Below, in pieces: positions 32,537 through 44,963 of a DNA stretch of 64,000 nt. The position numbers and the translations under genes are program-made. The stretch is from the NCBI RefSeq assembly GCF_035222375.1, contig NW_026946365.1, positions 744,001-808,000 of the forward strand, given 5' to 3'. Each line of letters opens with the position of its first letter. The first letter of the stretch is position 1. A model generated the notes under the pieces. It ran no database searches. It had not been told where the DNA came from and was given only the letters and a program-made list of their open reading frames with translations. Source of the DNA: Podospora pseudocomata. Its lineage: Eukaryota; Ascomycota; Sordariomycetes; Sordariales; Podosporaceae.

Positions 32537-33053
32537 TGAACTACCGGGGACTGGGGCCGGGCTACTGGACTCGTTGGCTTTTTACATGGAGAAACTAAGG
32601 AGTTTAAACTACTACTACTTATTATTGAACAAGGCGGCGGGGCGAGCACGGAATTATGACATATCGTACCTAGTGTATATGGATTTCAAGGCGGGATTTT
32701 TTTTGGGGGGGGCGGGGGCAGGGAAAATTGATGCATTGAATGTACAGTATCAATGTGTGTGTATGATTGATGTCTTTTCTGATCCCAAACAAAAGTGTTG
32801 TAAAAAGAATAAAATAATACAAACAAGGTAAACATAGACCGGCAAGACCCAGCAGACGGGACGGAGCTTGATGACACAGCAGCTTTCGGCCTCGGCAGTC
32901 GATCACCCGCCAAGCCAACTTTTGGTCGGTCCGGGTCCGGTCTACAACGGTCTTTTTTGCCGTCGTCATTGTCGCCTCTTTGACTTTTGATATTTCAGCA
33001 AAAATCACCCTCTCGTCGACATTCAATTGTCAACAGCAACCCCCCACATCACG
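32537..33053. other. Intergenic between Erv25 and SDHAF2 genes
   Basis: 3' flank of the p24 gene and promoter of the next gene. A T/G-rich tract lies at 32697-32720. No gene seen. Confidence 0.5.
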
Positions 33054-33800
33054 ATGGCCTCCCTCCGTCCAGCAACGCGCGCCCTCCGCGCCGCTATCCG
33101 TCCCACCACTTCAGTCCTCAGAACCGCCCGCCCCTTCAGCTCGTCCAAGTCCTCCCCCGACCCGGGCTCCCTACCAAACCACGAACTCGACGTCGGCGAG
33201 CTCCAGGGCGCAAAGTTCAAGATTGAGCCTTTGCGTAGAGTAGGCGAAGAGCCAGACGTCATGCGCGCCCGTCTTCTCTGTTCGTCATCCCCCCATCCCC
33301 CCATCCCCTCCTCCCCCTTCACCTTTCTCTAACAATCACCAGACCAATCCCGCAAACGCGGCACCCTCGAATCCGACCTCCTCCTCTCCACCTTCGCCGC
33401 CTCCCACCTCCCCAAGATGACCCCCGCCCAACTCTCCGAATACGACCGCTTCCTCGACGAAAACGACTGGGACATTTACTACTGGGCCACCCAACCCAAC
33501 GTCTCCCTTCCCTCCGGCCAAACCCCTCCCTTGGAGGACAGAGCAGTGCACGAGTCCCCCCGACCCGGGGAGTGGGCGCAGACGGTGGGGACGTTCAAGC
33601 CCGCGTACCGGCCTGTGCCCAAGAGGTGGGAGGGGAGTGAGATTCTGGCTTTGTTGAGGGAGCATGTCCGGGTTAGGAGGGGTGATCAATCGGAGCAGGT
33701 GAAGGAGGAGCTGGGGCATCATGGGGAGGAGGGGCACAGGCATAAGGAGGTGGAGAGGAAGGGGATGGGGTTTATGCCTAGTTTGGATGAGTCGAGGTGA
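33054..33800 (+). CDS. SDH5: Succinate dehydrogenase assembly factor 2, mitochondrial
   Basis: Exons 33054-33279 and 33343-33800 join to 227 residues. The N-terminus ([19 protein letters not shown]) is rich in Arg and Ser and lacks acids, a typical matrix presequence. Across the splice the frame gives [20 protein letters not shown], then [23 protein letters not shown], the diagnostic SDHAF2/Sdh5/YgfY motifs, including the RG pair needed for flavinylation. The protein promotes covalent attachment of FAD to the Sdh1 flavoprotein of complex II. The C-terminal 60 residues form a polar extension with a His/Glu-rich stretch common in filamentous fungi. The ATG at 33054 is the first ATG in frame. 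The 63-bp intron has a CTAAC branch site and a stop in frame. Confidence 0.94.
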
Positions 33801-34705
33801 AAGGGATAGGTGGAATTTGGGGAGAGGGGGGGTTCCTGTTTGGGTGTAAAACAAACCGAAATAAAGAAGGAGGATAAAATGTAACAGTATGGGTTGTAAG
33901 ATCACGTCTGGACATGCAGGAATGGGTACCACTCCCGAAAACGGCAGTGGTATAATCGGTTGGTTGCGTTTGAGCTCTAAGATATGGTCTACACATACCC
34001 CCAACCTTCTCTACGAAAAAGAACGTGCATTAAAAATGGAGGACATGGTATACCATCAAGGTGGGAAGACGTCAGTCAGTCAACTAGCAGCGCAAAAAGG
34101 GGCATCAAGAACTGCAGCAGGCTCCAAAGAGAACCAGCCCTGACCCGACAGTTCATCCCAATTGACTGACGTTGCCATGGATAATTCCAGGGGCATTTGA
34201 CATATCCAGCTCAGTTTTATCGACATATCCAGACGGTAGATAGGCTGGCTGGGTTCACCAAACAGTATATATACCTCACATAACGCAGACACGTCCAAAA
34301 CCAGCTCAACTCTTTCCTCTCTCTCTCTCTTCTTAAATTTAAACGTCACCCCCACAAACACCACAACCACTTTCCCCCACATATGCAAAGGTAAATTGAC
34401 ATGCTTATTTCCCTTCCCCCCCACCCCTTTCCCCGAGGCACGCAATGCGAAAAAGGGTCAAGTAACACCAACCAACCACCACCTAGCTTAAAAACAACAA
34501 AAAAAGCAGCGGGATATCTCTCAGAGAACAATAAAACAGAACCCCCCTTAGTTTGGCCCCCCCACCAGAAACGCCCAAGTAACCCCCTTCCTTCTCCCCT
34601 CAAAACAAAAAAAAAAACAGTTTTAAATAAAAGAACAAGTCATTGTCGTTCTTCCCCCTCCTCCTCCTCCTCCTCCCGTTTGACTCGGACATCCTCAAAA
34701 GGAAC
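33801..34705. other. Convergent intergenic region
   Basis: 3' flanks of two convergent genes. Contains C/T-rich and A-rich tracts at 34500-34660. No gene assigned. Confidence 0.5.
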
Positions 34706-36602
34706 CTACCCCCCCTCAGGCAATATCCTCCCCAAACTCTTCAGCACCTCCCAAACCCCCACCCCCCGTGTCCCCACCCTTTCCTTCTCCCTCTCCTCCC
34801 GTTCCCTCAACCTCTCCGCCCCCAACCTCAAAACCTGATCCGCCTCCCGCCCCGCAGTCTCAACTCTCATGTCAAACTTGTGAACCCTGTCCGCCAGCAC
34901 ATCAACCTCAAACTCGAGCTCCTGATGCACATTCTGCAGCCTTGACCTGACCTGCCTCTTCCAGCTGCCAAAACTCGTCTCCGGACTGGTCAGGAAAGTC
35001 AACATTTTCGTTTCTTCCTCCGACAACAAATTGGGGTCTGGCAACGGGGCTTTTCTCGAGTCGGGTTGCGGGGGAGCTTCAGGGTTGTCTGGTGGGGGGG
35101 CTGAAAGGGGGTATATCGGGTCGAGTGTGGGTAATGGTTTCGCGATGGCCTGCCAGGCTTTTTTGACTTCTTTTAATCTACATCACCACAGTTAGGCTTC
35201 TCTTGGGGATAACGGAAATGAAGGGGTGGGGGGGAAACAAACCTTTTTATCCTCTCCTCCATCTCCTCAATCTTCCTGTCATAATCCTCATTCCTCGGGT
35301 TCGGCTTCAACACCACCGGCGGCTTCGGCGCTTCTTCCCGTGAGAACCAATCCGAAAACTCCGACACTGAGGAAAAGTCCTTCAATATCTGGTCTTGTAT
35401 CGCTCTCGCTATAATTCCACATTAGCATCCCCAATTCCATACATATCTCCAAAGAAAGAAAACTCACCTCCCAAAACAGCACTATTCCCCTTCCCCCCTC
35501 TAGGCTTCTCACTAAGCGCCCTCTCCCCGCACCAAATCAACAACTGCTTCATCCTCCTCGGCTCGCTCAACCCCTCGGCCGAAATATACTTGTAGAAATC
35601 CTTCGGATCAACTTCCCGATGTGGTAACGCGCTCTGCCCATTATCAATCAACGAGCTCGCCCTCCTCCCTCTCATGCCCAGTGAACTCCTCCTCCCTCCA
35701 GACGCTCCCCCCTTTTTTCGAAACTCTTTATTCCTGTTTTGAATAGGCGTGTCGCTGAAAGGTAAGGAGATCATCTGTGAAGCGGCGCCAGAGGGGTGTT
35801 CTGCTTGGGGTGTGCCGTTGGTCATAGCGTGGTCATGATCACGGTGGTGGTTGTGTCGCTGGTCCTGTGCTTCATCCTCTTCCTCCTCCTCCGGAATCCC
35901 CTCTATTAACTGCCTCCGCTGCGCTTCCTCTCTTGCTTTCTTGTCGGCATTCGACTCCCTCCCTTTCCTCCTCGTCTTCGCCTTGGGCATAACCGGCTCC
36001 TCATCTTGTACCGGTTGGGGCGCCGCCTGAGCAGCTGCACTAGACCTCCTTTTCGACGTCCTCCTCGGTAAAACCTGCTGCTGCGGCTGTACTGGTAACG
36101 GCGGTGAAGGCGCAGACTGTTGCGCCGGAGAGGAAGCGCGCTTTTTCGAACTATTCTTTGGTGGTCTTCCAACCTTCTTCGCGGTAGACATTTTCGGCAA
36201 TGGCAATTCCGGCTCCGGCTCTGGCTCAGGTGGTGGTGGTGGTGGTGGTGGTGCTGGCGTAGTCTTCACCCTCTTGGACCCGCGCGTAAACAAAAAGTCG
36301 CCATCCTGCTCGTCGTACACTGCCGGGACTGCGGAGGAGGAGGAACCCTTGGAGTCAGCGTCATTCTTTCTCTTTTTCCTCCCCGTCGCCGGCGCGGGCG
36401 CGTGTTGTTGTTGTTGTGAAAATGCCGCCGACTCGTTGATAACCGCGGCAGCCGCAGCAGTCCTCTTCCTCCTCTTGAACTCCGGCTCTTCTGGTTCTGG
36501 CGACGACGTACCCGCGAGGCGTTTACTCTTCCGACGCTCAGGCTGGTGGTGGCTCATGCTCAAGACTTGTAGCGGCTGGCGGGTCCGTACGAGAGTAGTC
36601 AT
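34706..36602 (-). CDS. DSN1: Kinetochore protein Dsn1/Mis13 (MIND complex)
   Basis: Exons 36602-35468, 35408-35243 and 35177-34706 join to 590 residues; a second ATG at 36557 (MSHHQPERRKSKR) would give 575 and may be the true start. The first 240 residues are disordered and basic, with an AT-hook-like KKVGRPPKN and poly-Pro. Residues about 275-380 carry the Mis13/Dsn1 signature: SLPFSDTPIQNRNKEFRKK, RRSSLGMRGRRASSLI and DPKDFYKYISAEGLSEPRRM. The RRSSLG...RRASSL pair matches the conserved Aurora B/Ipl1 phosphorylation segment. The C-terminal half is helical (KNPRNEDYDRKIEEMEERIK-like, then RLQNVHQELEFEVDVLADRV). Dsn1 joins Mis12, Nnf1 and Nsl1 in the MIND complex linking centromeric chromatin to Ndc80. 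Introns are 59 and 65 bp. Confidence 0.9.
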
Positions 36603-38364
36603 GGATGTCGGTGATGGCGGGGCGGGCGGCGCATCAAGGGCGGCCTGCTTTTTGTTCTGAACGGAAGAGGAGGGGAACTTTGTGAAGTCGTCGATTTTTT
36701 TTCTTTCTCCTCCCCTTGCGGTTTCGGTCGGTTGGTGATGTTTTTGCGACGTGGGGCAAAATTAGAATCCCGACAAGGCAAAAAAGTGTCGGTTTGGGCG
36801 CGTCGTCGTCGTCGGCGGCAGGACCAATTCCACTCTTGTTCAATTGATAGTTTACGAGATTTGGGGCGGGCGGGCAGAAAGCCAAGCGGGCGGTCAGACA
36901 AGAACGCGTCGAAGGTACGTCGCTGAGCGGGCGGCCGAACCCGATCACCCCCCAAGCTGTGTGTTTCGCGTTTTATCCACCAGGGGTGGCTCCAGCTTTC
37001 GAGCTCCGGTTGCCGTCTTCGTCGTCGTCGTCGTCGGGAGGAGGCGACGATATCGTGCAAATAGTACACTACAGAATAGTGATGCTGTATCGGGAGTCGC
37101 GTACCGGTCGTCAACGTCCCAAGTGGGTTGCTTTTGCTGTCAATCGCGACGGGAAGCTGCGCCCGCCGGTTTGTTTACCCGCAGTCCACACTCAGAATTG
37201 CGGCTGCCGGAGTGCACGGACCACCCCCTTTGCTACGACGTCAACTCCATGCCCCCACCGCCAGCGAGGCCACAATTTACTGCCGTCAAAACTGATCGTG
37301 TGAGCTACATCAGCGGCTGGTAAGTGATGGCATTGTCAAGAATTTACCTTTGGGGTACAAATACGTGTTTTTGGTAGCCCTAAGTGTTTTTTCACCCGCT
37401 TCAAAACTTCCACCGGTTTTGTCAAACGCTCTCAGATGGACGATTCGAGTTACAAGATTATCACAATGCATACGGAATAATCCAGAAACCACCTTGGACA
37501 CACGAATGCCATCATCTTCGAACAGAGTAAGTATAATCTTGAAGGTTTATTGCTCCCTTGGCTATGCTAATCGATGTCCTCATTGCTATCGCATGGCTCA
37601 TTTGACATCCGTCCCCTGGCATGAGCGATAACTATCTTGATATAAGAAGCTAGATGCAACCAACCTACCACTCCCCCTCTAAAGGACGGAGTAGGCAGCC
37701 AGCGAGAGAAAAGATGAACAAAAACAAATACCCCATACATACCAGTACACCAGTTCATCGTCAACCATCCGCCCATCTGCCCAGCTTTAGGCCGAGGCAT
37801 CCAAAAATTGCCTTGTCCTTGTTCGCAAACTGGCAAAGACCACGAGAAAAGGACAACAGGCCACCGGCATGTCCATGCCGTGGTGCCCATCGCCTTCAAC
37901 CCACGCCGCGCAGGCCTTTTATCCCGCCAACGCCCTCATAATCCCACCCACCGAGAAAGCGAAGAAACTAAAGTATCGATAAACAGCAAATGACCCCAAA
38001 GGAAAAACGCCAAAACGCCCTTTTGATGTATACCCATGTTGTTGCTGATTACATACAGGGCAAAGAACCGAGGTGCCTATCACCTGGTCCCTCACCATAC
38101 CGGCTGTGCGTGCTGCCCCCATTTCAGGAGACAAGCCCCGCGGCCTATTCACTATACACCCACGTTTGCCTCCAAAATTGACAAGTCCTCGACAAAGTCA
38201 TCACCGCCGGCCGGGGAAAGATATGCCGTATCAGGCGGGCCATGAGGAGAAAATCCAAGACCATATGTTGCTGTGAACACTTGGACTGGTGACGATGCCG
38301 AAGCTGTCGCTATGCCCGGGGCTGGCAACAATGCCGCTTCCGGATTCGCAGCGTTTCGATCGTT
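36603..38364. other. Intergenic between Dsn1 and Atf1 genes
   Basis: Upstream of Dsn1 and downstream of the bZIP gene, both on the minus strand. Frames up to 171 codons overlap on both strands and show no family features. CGTCGTCGTCGTCG-type triplet runs occur at 37020-37035. Confidence 0.45.
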
Positions 38365-40168
38365 CTATGAGAAACGGCGACCACCGGTGTGGGCAGCCAT
38401 CACCGGTTGGCTGGGCGGCATCCCACCAGCCATTTGGTAAGCGGCCATCTGGGGATTGTATTCCAGTGGTGGTGGTGGGATGTAGCCTGCGTGGATGCCT
38501 TGTTGTTGCTGTTGTTGTTGATGTTGCGACTGTGTTACTGGGCAGTCTTTGTGTGCGAGCAACAACGTCTTCAGGTTAACAACTTCTTCGCGAAGGACGC
38601 TAATCTGATGGGTGAGGTTCTCGTTTTCTTGACTGAACTCCTCAACCTTGCTTTGAAGATTAGCCAGCCACTGCTTCTTACGCTGACGACACTTGAGTGC
38701 AGCAACCCTGTGTTACACTGTTAATGTTACCGTAACAGACAAAACCAAGACAAAAGTCAAGCACATACCTGTTGCGCTCAAGGAAATTCTTCCTCTTCTC
38801 CTCGTCTGTCATCTTGGTCTTGGTGCCGTCTTTGTTGATATGATGATCCTCATCATCAGAGTGATCGTCATAGTCTGGCTGCTGCGAGGGTGGAGGACCA
38901 CCGTTTGTCTTGGCTTTTTTATTGGCCGGCCCTTTGGCAGCAGGGCCATCATCGGCCTTTCTGCGAGTGCCAGCAGCACTGGTCGACCCTCTCTTCCCCT
39001 TGGCACGGGTCACGGGACGCGCCTGTTCGCTCTCATCAGACATGGCGCTGCCAGTCTCACTAACACCACGCGCTGAGCTTCCTCCAATCGACGAGTTGCC
39101 ATTCATCTGGGGAGAAGTGTTGATGGGTTGGACAGCGGGAGCAGGTTGATGATTGGAATGCACATGAACCTGGGCAGGCGGAACTGCCGTGTACTGAGAC
39201 GGGGGTGGAGGCTGTGTCCCGTTACGTGCCTGGGCCAACATGTACAACCCGTTCGCCGCGTCGTTGTCGTGTGTATCATAGGAATTTGTGGGAGGCTTCG
39301 CTTCAGCCTTCAAGCTCGACCCATTGCTCATTTCTTGGGGCGCAGAGGTGACGGCAGGAGGAGGTGGTTGCTGGACCTGGATGGGCTCGCGCTTGGCCTG
39401 AACACTCAGAGCAGTGCGGTGGAAGTCAAGCGTACTAGGGGTTTGCACGCCGGCAGTAAGGCCAGCAAAGAGAGCCGTGTTGGGACTTGGGGCCGGGAAC
39501 ATAGACCCGCTGCCCCCGGGAGTGAGACCAGTCCTCAGAGAAGACTCGTTGGGGGTTGGGAAGCCGCCTCGGATGTGATGAGTATCACTGAAATAATCAT
39601 TTGTCGGCCCCGACAACATGGCCGGACTGAGAGGGCCCGTCCTGAGGGAACCTGGCCAGCCGAAGGGAGTAGCACCCGTGCCGGGAAGGAGTGACGACGG
39701 CGAGGTGAGAGCCGCGACAGATGGAAGCTTAGTCCCCCCGGGGGTCTCGGGGGCGCCGCCGCCAAAGGACTGCTCAAAGGGGTTCGGCTCGAGGCTCAAC
39801 AAAGCCGCGCCGACGCCGGGGGGGTTCGAAAAGTAGTCGGGCGAGTTATTGCCGGCTTGCTGTTGATTGTTCTGCTGCTGATTGGGACGGGGTGGAGGCG
39901 CGAGCGGCTTGGTGGCTTCCGCATTGGATGATGACGATGGTTCGGTGGTGGTGGTGGCGGTGGCAGACTTCAAGGGGCCGTCATTTTTGGCGTCGGATTG
40001 CGTGTCTGTTTTTTTCAAAAAAAAAAAAGTGTCGGCAACGACATTCGTTCATCAAGACAACGCAGCAGAAAGATGCCACTTACCTTGTCGCGGTGGGGAT
40101 GCTTTCTTGCTGGACTGTTTGGGCGACTTGGACTCACCTCGGCCAGCGGCTCCAGTGGACAACCCCAT
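38365..40168 (-). CDS. atf1: Atf1/AtfA-type bZIP transcription factor
   Basis: Exons 40168-40084, 40005-38769 and 38707-38365 join to 554 residues. An N-terminal Aft1-type region is visible: NSPDYFSNPPGVGAALLSLEPNPFEQSF (shown here only in part as the HRA/OSM-like block, residues about 75-105), then NDYFSDTHHIRGGFPTPNESS. The bZIP is split by the last intron: DEEKRKNFLERNR joined to VAALKCRQRKKQWLANLQ gives the basic region N-x7-C/R, followed by leucine heptads (VEEFSQENENLTHQISVLRE). Gln- and Pro-rich stretches follow. Atf1/AtfA is a target of the Hog1/Sty1 stress MAPK and controls oxidative and osmotic stress response, spore tolerance and development. Introns are 78 and 61 bp. Confidence 0.93.
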
Positions 40169-43100
40169 GATGTCAATCAAAATCTTGCGGCGCCTTGCTG
40201 CTGCAGCTGTGCTTGCCTTCGCGGAAAAAGACTGAGCAAAGGGGAAAAGCGACGACTATGAGGTCACTTGGTCTTCAAACCCATAAAAAAGGGCTGCGAC
40301 GCTACTCTGCAGCGCTCCAGGACACTGTCGGCTTCGAGAATAGTTACGTAGTGTGTCGCGACGTGGTGCTTTGCGTGCGGGTGTGGGTGTGTGTGCGGAA
40401 AGAGAAATGGGACAAGACCGGGAATGGGGAGCGACGTCAGGTATGACGTTGGGGGAGGAAGATGGCGCAAGGTGAAATAAAAAATAATGGGGTCGCTAAT
40501 GTGTGGTCCGGGGGCAGCACCCACTGGGTCCGTGTCCATGAAAGGAAGAAACTCTGTCCGGGCGGGACCGCTCTCTTGTCAGTTCAGCCACCAACTGCCT
40601 TTCGACACTGCAACTGTCTTGCTTCTCCAGGTCAGATATATTCGAGGTGACAGGTTGCTTCGCTTTCTTTTTGCTTTTGAAAATACCAAGGCAGTGAGAT
40701 AATCGATAATAGAATAGACTGACCAAAGAGACGAGACTGGGCAGTCCTCGGAATCCATTACAAAGCAGGTTCTCGCACGTCAACTTCCAGACTGCCCCCT
40801 TTTTCTGCCCCCCACACACACCTTGCGTGCTTTGCATGCCCTTCAAAAAAATATACCGAACCGCACTTTGAGGGAAAGCTAGCTACCGTGCTACCTACTT
40901 TTGCCTCTCCCGGTCTTTGGAGCGACTCGCTGACCGTACCGAGGCGAGGAACATTAGCCATCGTCCCCACGACCCGCATGTCTTGCAGTTATGATCCAGC
41001 CATGCGTGAATATCAGCGGTGAGGTGCCCGGTACCTTTTTGATTTTTTTTTTCATCACGAATTACTCTTGATACCACTAACACTCGATACCAGGTAACAA
41101 AAAACCGAGCAACACCTCGTGCTGATAACCATCATACGGCTTGGAGCTGGTCTTGCATAAGTCCTGGCCACAGAAAAGGACGTGGTGGAGCGGTGGGGCT
41201 TCTGTTTCACTGTGCTCGCACGGCTCGACCGTGTCTTTGACTTCGCGTGAGGATTTCCACCCTTGGCACTGCACCTCCGGCGGAAGAGGAAAGGAAAGCA
41301 CGCAACGGGTGCCCGTTCCAGCGAGCAGTCTTCAAATTGCCATTCTGCTCAGACCTTTGTTTTGACAATGTCCGTTTTTGCCATGTTTCCCATATCTCCG
41401 GGATGGATATATCTCTTTTCGATGATCCTGTCAAACCTCGGATTCTTTTACGCCTACTCATTCTTGTCAGTCGGTCTTGTCGTGTCAAACACAGCAGAAC
41501 TCGACAGGCCCGAGATGCTGGTCCAATGAACTGGTCTCTTCGATCGATCCTTCTCCTTCAGGCCTTGCAGTGTCGATCAAAGGTCTAGATGCTTTGGCCG
41601 GCAGCCGGGGAAGATGCCCGGCACGACCAGCTTTCACTAGATATCCAATATCCGGCCATGTCTGCCGAGCGCTTCCAGCGTTCGAGACCCGGCTGTGCGG
41701 GCATAACCATGTCATTTCTGACCGAAAAGACGGCCGGAGATGGTGTGTGGTTAACAGAACGGAAGCAACAGCAACCAGCAACCAGCAAATCAATACAATC
41801 CTTCGCCAACGGTGAGGTGACAGAGAATCCAAAGAATGGCATGGACGGAACCATCTCAAGAGGTCGGAAACAAATTGAGGGAGGTGGGGCATTTGTGGCG
41901 AATTGGTTGTTTCTGTCGAATCACCTGCCAGCGTTTGCTTTCTCCCCTCATCAGGCAAGGTCCCCGCCCTTTGGTTGGTGCCGGGCTGCAAATGGAGGAA
42001 CATTGCGTCAGGCGCTATGGACCGGTGCAATCTGGTGGGATTGAAGATTCCCCCAGTGTTCTTTTTCCCCACTGCTCAACCAGCATGCTGCCAGCATTCC
42101 CTGGCCGCCGAGTTTTTGCATTTCTCTCTCGCTTTTCTGAATCTCTTCTTCCTCGAGAAGAAGCTGCAGGAGAGAGTTCATCGAGATCTCGGAAGACGAT
42201 CGACATCCCCTCCAGGTGCCAGACGGGATCGGTTGGCTGACGCTCTTTTGCGTTGTCGGACCACAAAGGAAACGGACAGGGATGCCAGTGGGTGTCCGAC
42301 CGTTTCTCCCAGCGATGACGTAACTTTGAGGTTGAAATGTTGTCTCAAGCCATGTTACTCGGCCATTGCCCGCACTGTGGGATCAAGTCTCTCCGTCTCC
42401 CACCATTTTGCCGTTTCCATCTGCTCTTTCGAGTCGTGTGCTCACACTTGAATTCCTTCCGTCTCCCTCAGCGACTGCCGCACCCGAACTCTTTCCATTG
42501 TTCTTCACCCAGTGATGGCTTTTTTCGTGCTGGAATGTGTAGGAAAAGAGTCGCGTGCTGACATCACCATGCCACGGCAAAGCGCTGACCCCTATGACGC
42601 ACTTGACAGCCGGCTGCACAATGGAAAACACAAGGCGCCACCTGGCTCGCGCAGTCAAGAGGCACAGGCGGGATCCACTGGTCAACCACACAACCAGGTT
42701 TGTAGAAGACGCGCCCAATGGCTGAAGAGAACATTTCAGCGAAAATTCGAGAACGGGGCCTTGCACTTGCAGCCAGAAGCAAGCACCATTACACAGCAGG
42801 ACCAAGCTCTGCAACCATCCTCTTTTCGCTTAACCACCTTCCGAACAACCTTTCGAACAACCTTTCCCACGCTCAACACGTTCCAGGAAGATTCCCACCA
42901 GAGAGGAGGGCCACAGGGCCCTGAAAAAGCTGTGGACAGCCCTGGGATTCCCCCGGATGGCTAATGACATCGCTAACCTTTTTCAGGTCATCACGGCAAC
43001 AAACCATTGGCGGTTGACATAGCGCCTGTGGGGGCAGGCAGCATTGGAGACAACGGCCGGCTCCCCGAGGTGCAGTAGCGCACGCACTGTGCGCGTCCCT

Positions 43101-43740
43101 TGGTCCTTATTTTCCGCTGCCAATGACCTTTTTGATATTGGCGTGGGGAGAGGACAGTGTGTTTTCACCTTTAATTGACCAGATCTTGAATTTGCTGGTG
43201 AGGCTGGCGGACTTGTGGCGGCGCCAACACTCGTCATACAAGAGCCTGATAAGGACTGGTAAGCGTATCTACACGTTGTACAGTACTTCAGTAAACTTTA
43301 TGGCGAGCCGATCACAGGCATATTCTCGGAATGGCGTTAAAATCTTCCGTCAGGTACCATCGATGGGCGTGGGGGACCGACAAAACGAGGTGAGACAAGC
43401 TTGTTTGCTTGACATGATCGATCCATGTCACCCTGTCAAGATCCGGGGTACAAAGAGCCGCCTACGTAAGATCTGATATCTTTGAATATCAATATCAACT
43501 TCACTCCATGGTATTGTACATTACTCTTACATTTACAGGTTGTCGTCGTCGTCGTAGTAAGTACAACGCAGGCATAAGCAACGAGCGAGCTACTTCGTAG
43601 TAACTGCTAGCGCCGTCCACAAACTAGTAGAGGTGAGGCACTGTGGCTGCCCAACATTGCCAGCACATGCAGTCCATGAGACGCCCAACACGCTAGGTGG
43701 TCCTGAAGTCGAAGTCTATGGAGCCACGAGTATGTATCTG
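40169..43740. other. Long intergenic interval, no gene assigned
   Basis: About 3.6 kb upstream of the Atf1-type gene. Frames up to 195 codons (for example 41485-42072 minus) overlap on all sides and lack family features, signal peptides or splice logic. The size suits a heavily regulated stress-factor promoter. A CGTCGTCGTCG run lies at 43543-43555. Confidence 0.4.
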
Positions 43741-43744
43741 TCTA

Positions 43745-43920
43745 GTCCCAGCATTCTTATTTCACAACCTTAGCTTTCACTATTTAGAATCCCAGCTTTA
43801 ATTGTCCAATATCCCAGCTCTTCACTGTCCCAAATCCCAGCTCTTCACTGTCCCAAATCCCAGCTTTTTACTGTCCAAAATCTGAGCTTTTAACTGTCCA
43901 AAATCCCAGCTTCTTATGCG
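43745..43920. repeat. AATCCCAGCT satellite, island 3 (best preserved)
   Basis: Seven units of about 22-28 bp of the form AATCCCAGCTCTTCACTGTCC follow one another, two of them nearly identical. This is the cleanest copy of the repeat seen at 12.2, 20.8, 28.7-30.0 and 44.5-44.8 kb. Confidence 0.85.
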
Positions 43921-44519
43921 ACATCCTCTATGGGCACCCTTATATATAGGCACTTCCTCCGTGTGCATTACTAACTTTCATTTATGCACCTCTCTCTCCC
44001 ATTATCTCATGTGCATCCCCCATATTATAGCCCTGATCCATAGAGAGGGTTATCCGTCCAAACTGTCCACCACGGTACTCTTGATAGCTCTAGAAGCAAC
44101 CTTTTGCAGTGATGCTTTGAGCGTACCCGTGGAGCAAGTCCCTATGCTATATGTTGTGTGCCATGTGCGCCATGTGTGCCATGCTCTCCATGCTAGAAGT
44201 TTCTCGGTCCGGGCTCTTCCTACGCTACCACAACACCACTCACCATGGCAACAACGGCAACAACTGGATGACAGCTACCACAGCCACATTACTACTTATC
44301 CAAGCCTGCATGCTTGCTCTTCCTCTTCCCTCTGCAACTTACTTCTGTCTAGGCACACATCCTGCGTCGGAGATAGGATCATTACAACACGGCTTATTAG
44401 AATTAACACAATGACAATGACAAGATACCTAGGTATTACGACGGCATTGGTTATTTACTATTTTACACAAAATCACTCACAAAGCATGAAGATACTTAGT
44501 CTAAGCTTTATACAGATTT
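43921..44519. repeat. Degenerate repeat related to the 20.4-21.6 kb block
   Basis: Shares CTTATATATAGGCA/CATATATAACACTC, ATAGCCCTGA and ACAACGGCAACAAC-type stretches in the same order as the 20.8-21.5 kb region. A long frame is open here, but the composition and repeat relation argue against a gene. Confidence 0.45.
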
Positions 44520-44815
44520 GATCTTAGCAACCGTTTCTTATGATCCTGGCTCTTACTGTCGAAGATCCCATCTTGCACAATCTAAAATCCCAGCTTTGAC
44601 AATATGCGTTCTCAGCTTCTTGTTAAAACGAGGCTCTATAAAGTTATAATGGATGAAAATGGATAGAGAATATATTGGAGGATATTCAATCTAAGCTTAT
44701 ATTTATCTCATCTCAGTATTTGTCTCTTACATTCTTGGCTTTTACTATCTAAGCTGCTGGCTTTTGATGTCTAAACCCCAGCTTTTGTTATTCAAAATCT
44801 GAGGTTGCTCCAAAC
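44520..44815. repeat. AATCYNAGCT satellite, island 4
   Basis: Degraded units (AATCCCAGCTTTGAC, TCTAAGCTTTA, CTTGGCTTTTAC, AACCCCAGCTTTTG) spaced about 25-45 bp. Confidence 0.6.
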
Positions 44816-44963
44816 GTGGCATTCTCAACAACAGAACTGTACATCAAGCTCGCCCACTTTGATCGAAAGAAAGCCCATATCACGGATTCATCCTATCACA
44901 AAGCACCGACTTGAAACATCAAACACAACGCTCTAAAAAGCAGTCATCGCCCCCCTTTTCCCT

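Noticed and set aside
34313-34700. C/T-rich and A-rich tracts, considered as a retroelement tail
   Set aside because: They sit between two convergent genes where 3' UTR tracts are expected; no target-site duplication.
41485-42072. 195-codon minus-strand frame
   Set aside because: No family resemblance, overlapping frames of similar length on the other strand, and no splice or promoter logic.
43916-44521. 201-codon frame
   Set aside because: Overlaps a degenerate repeat related to 20.4-21.6 kb; no domain.
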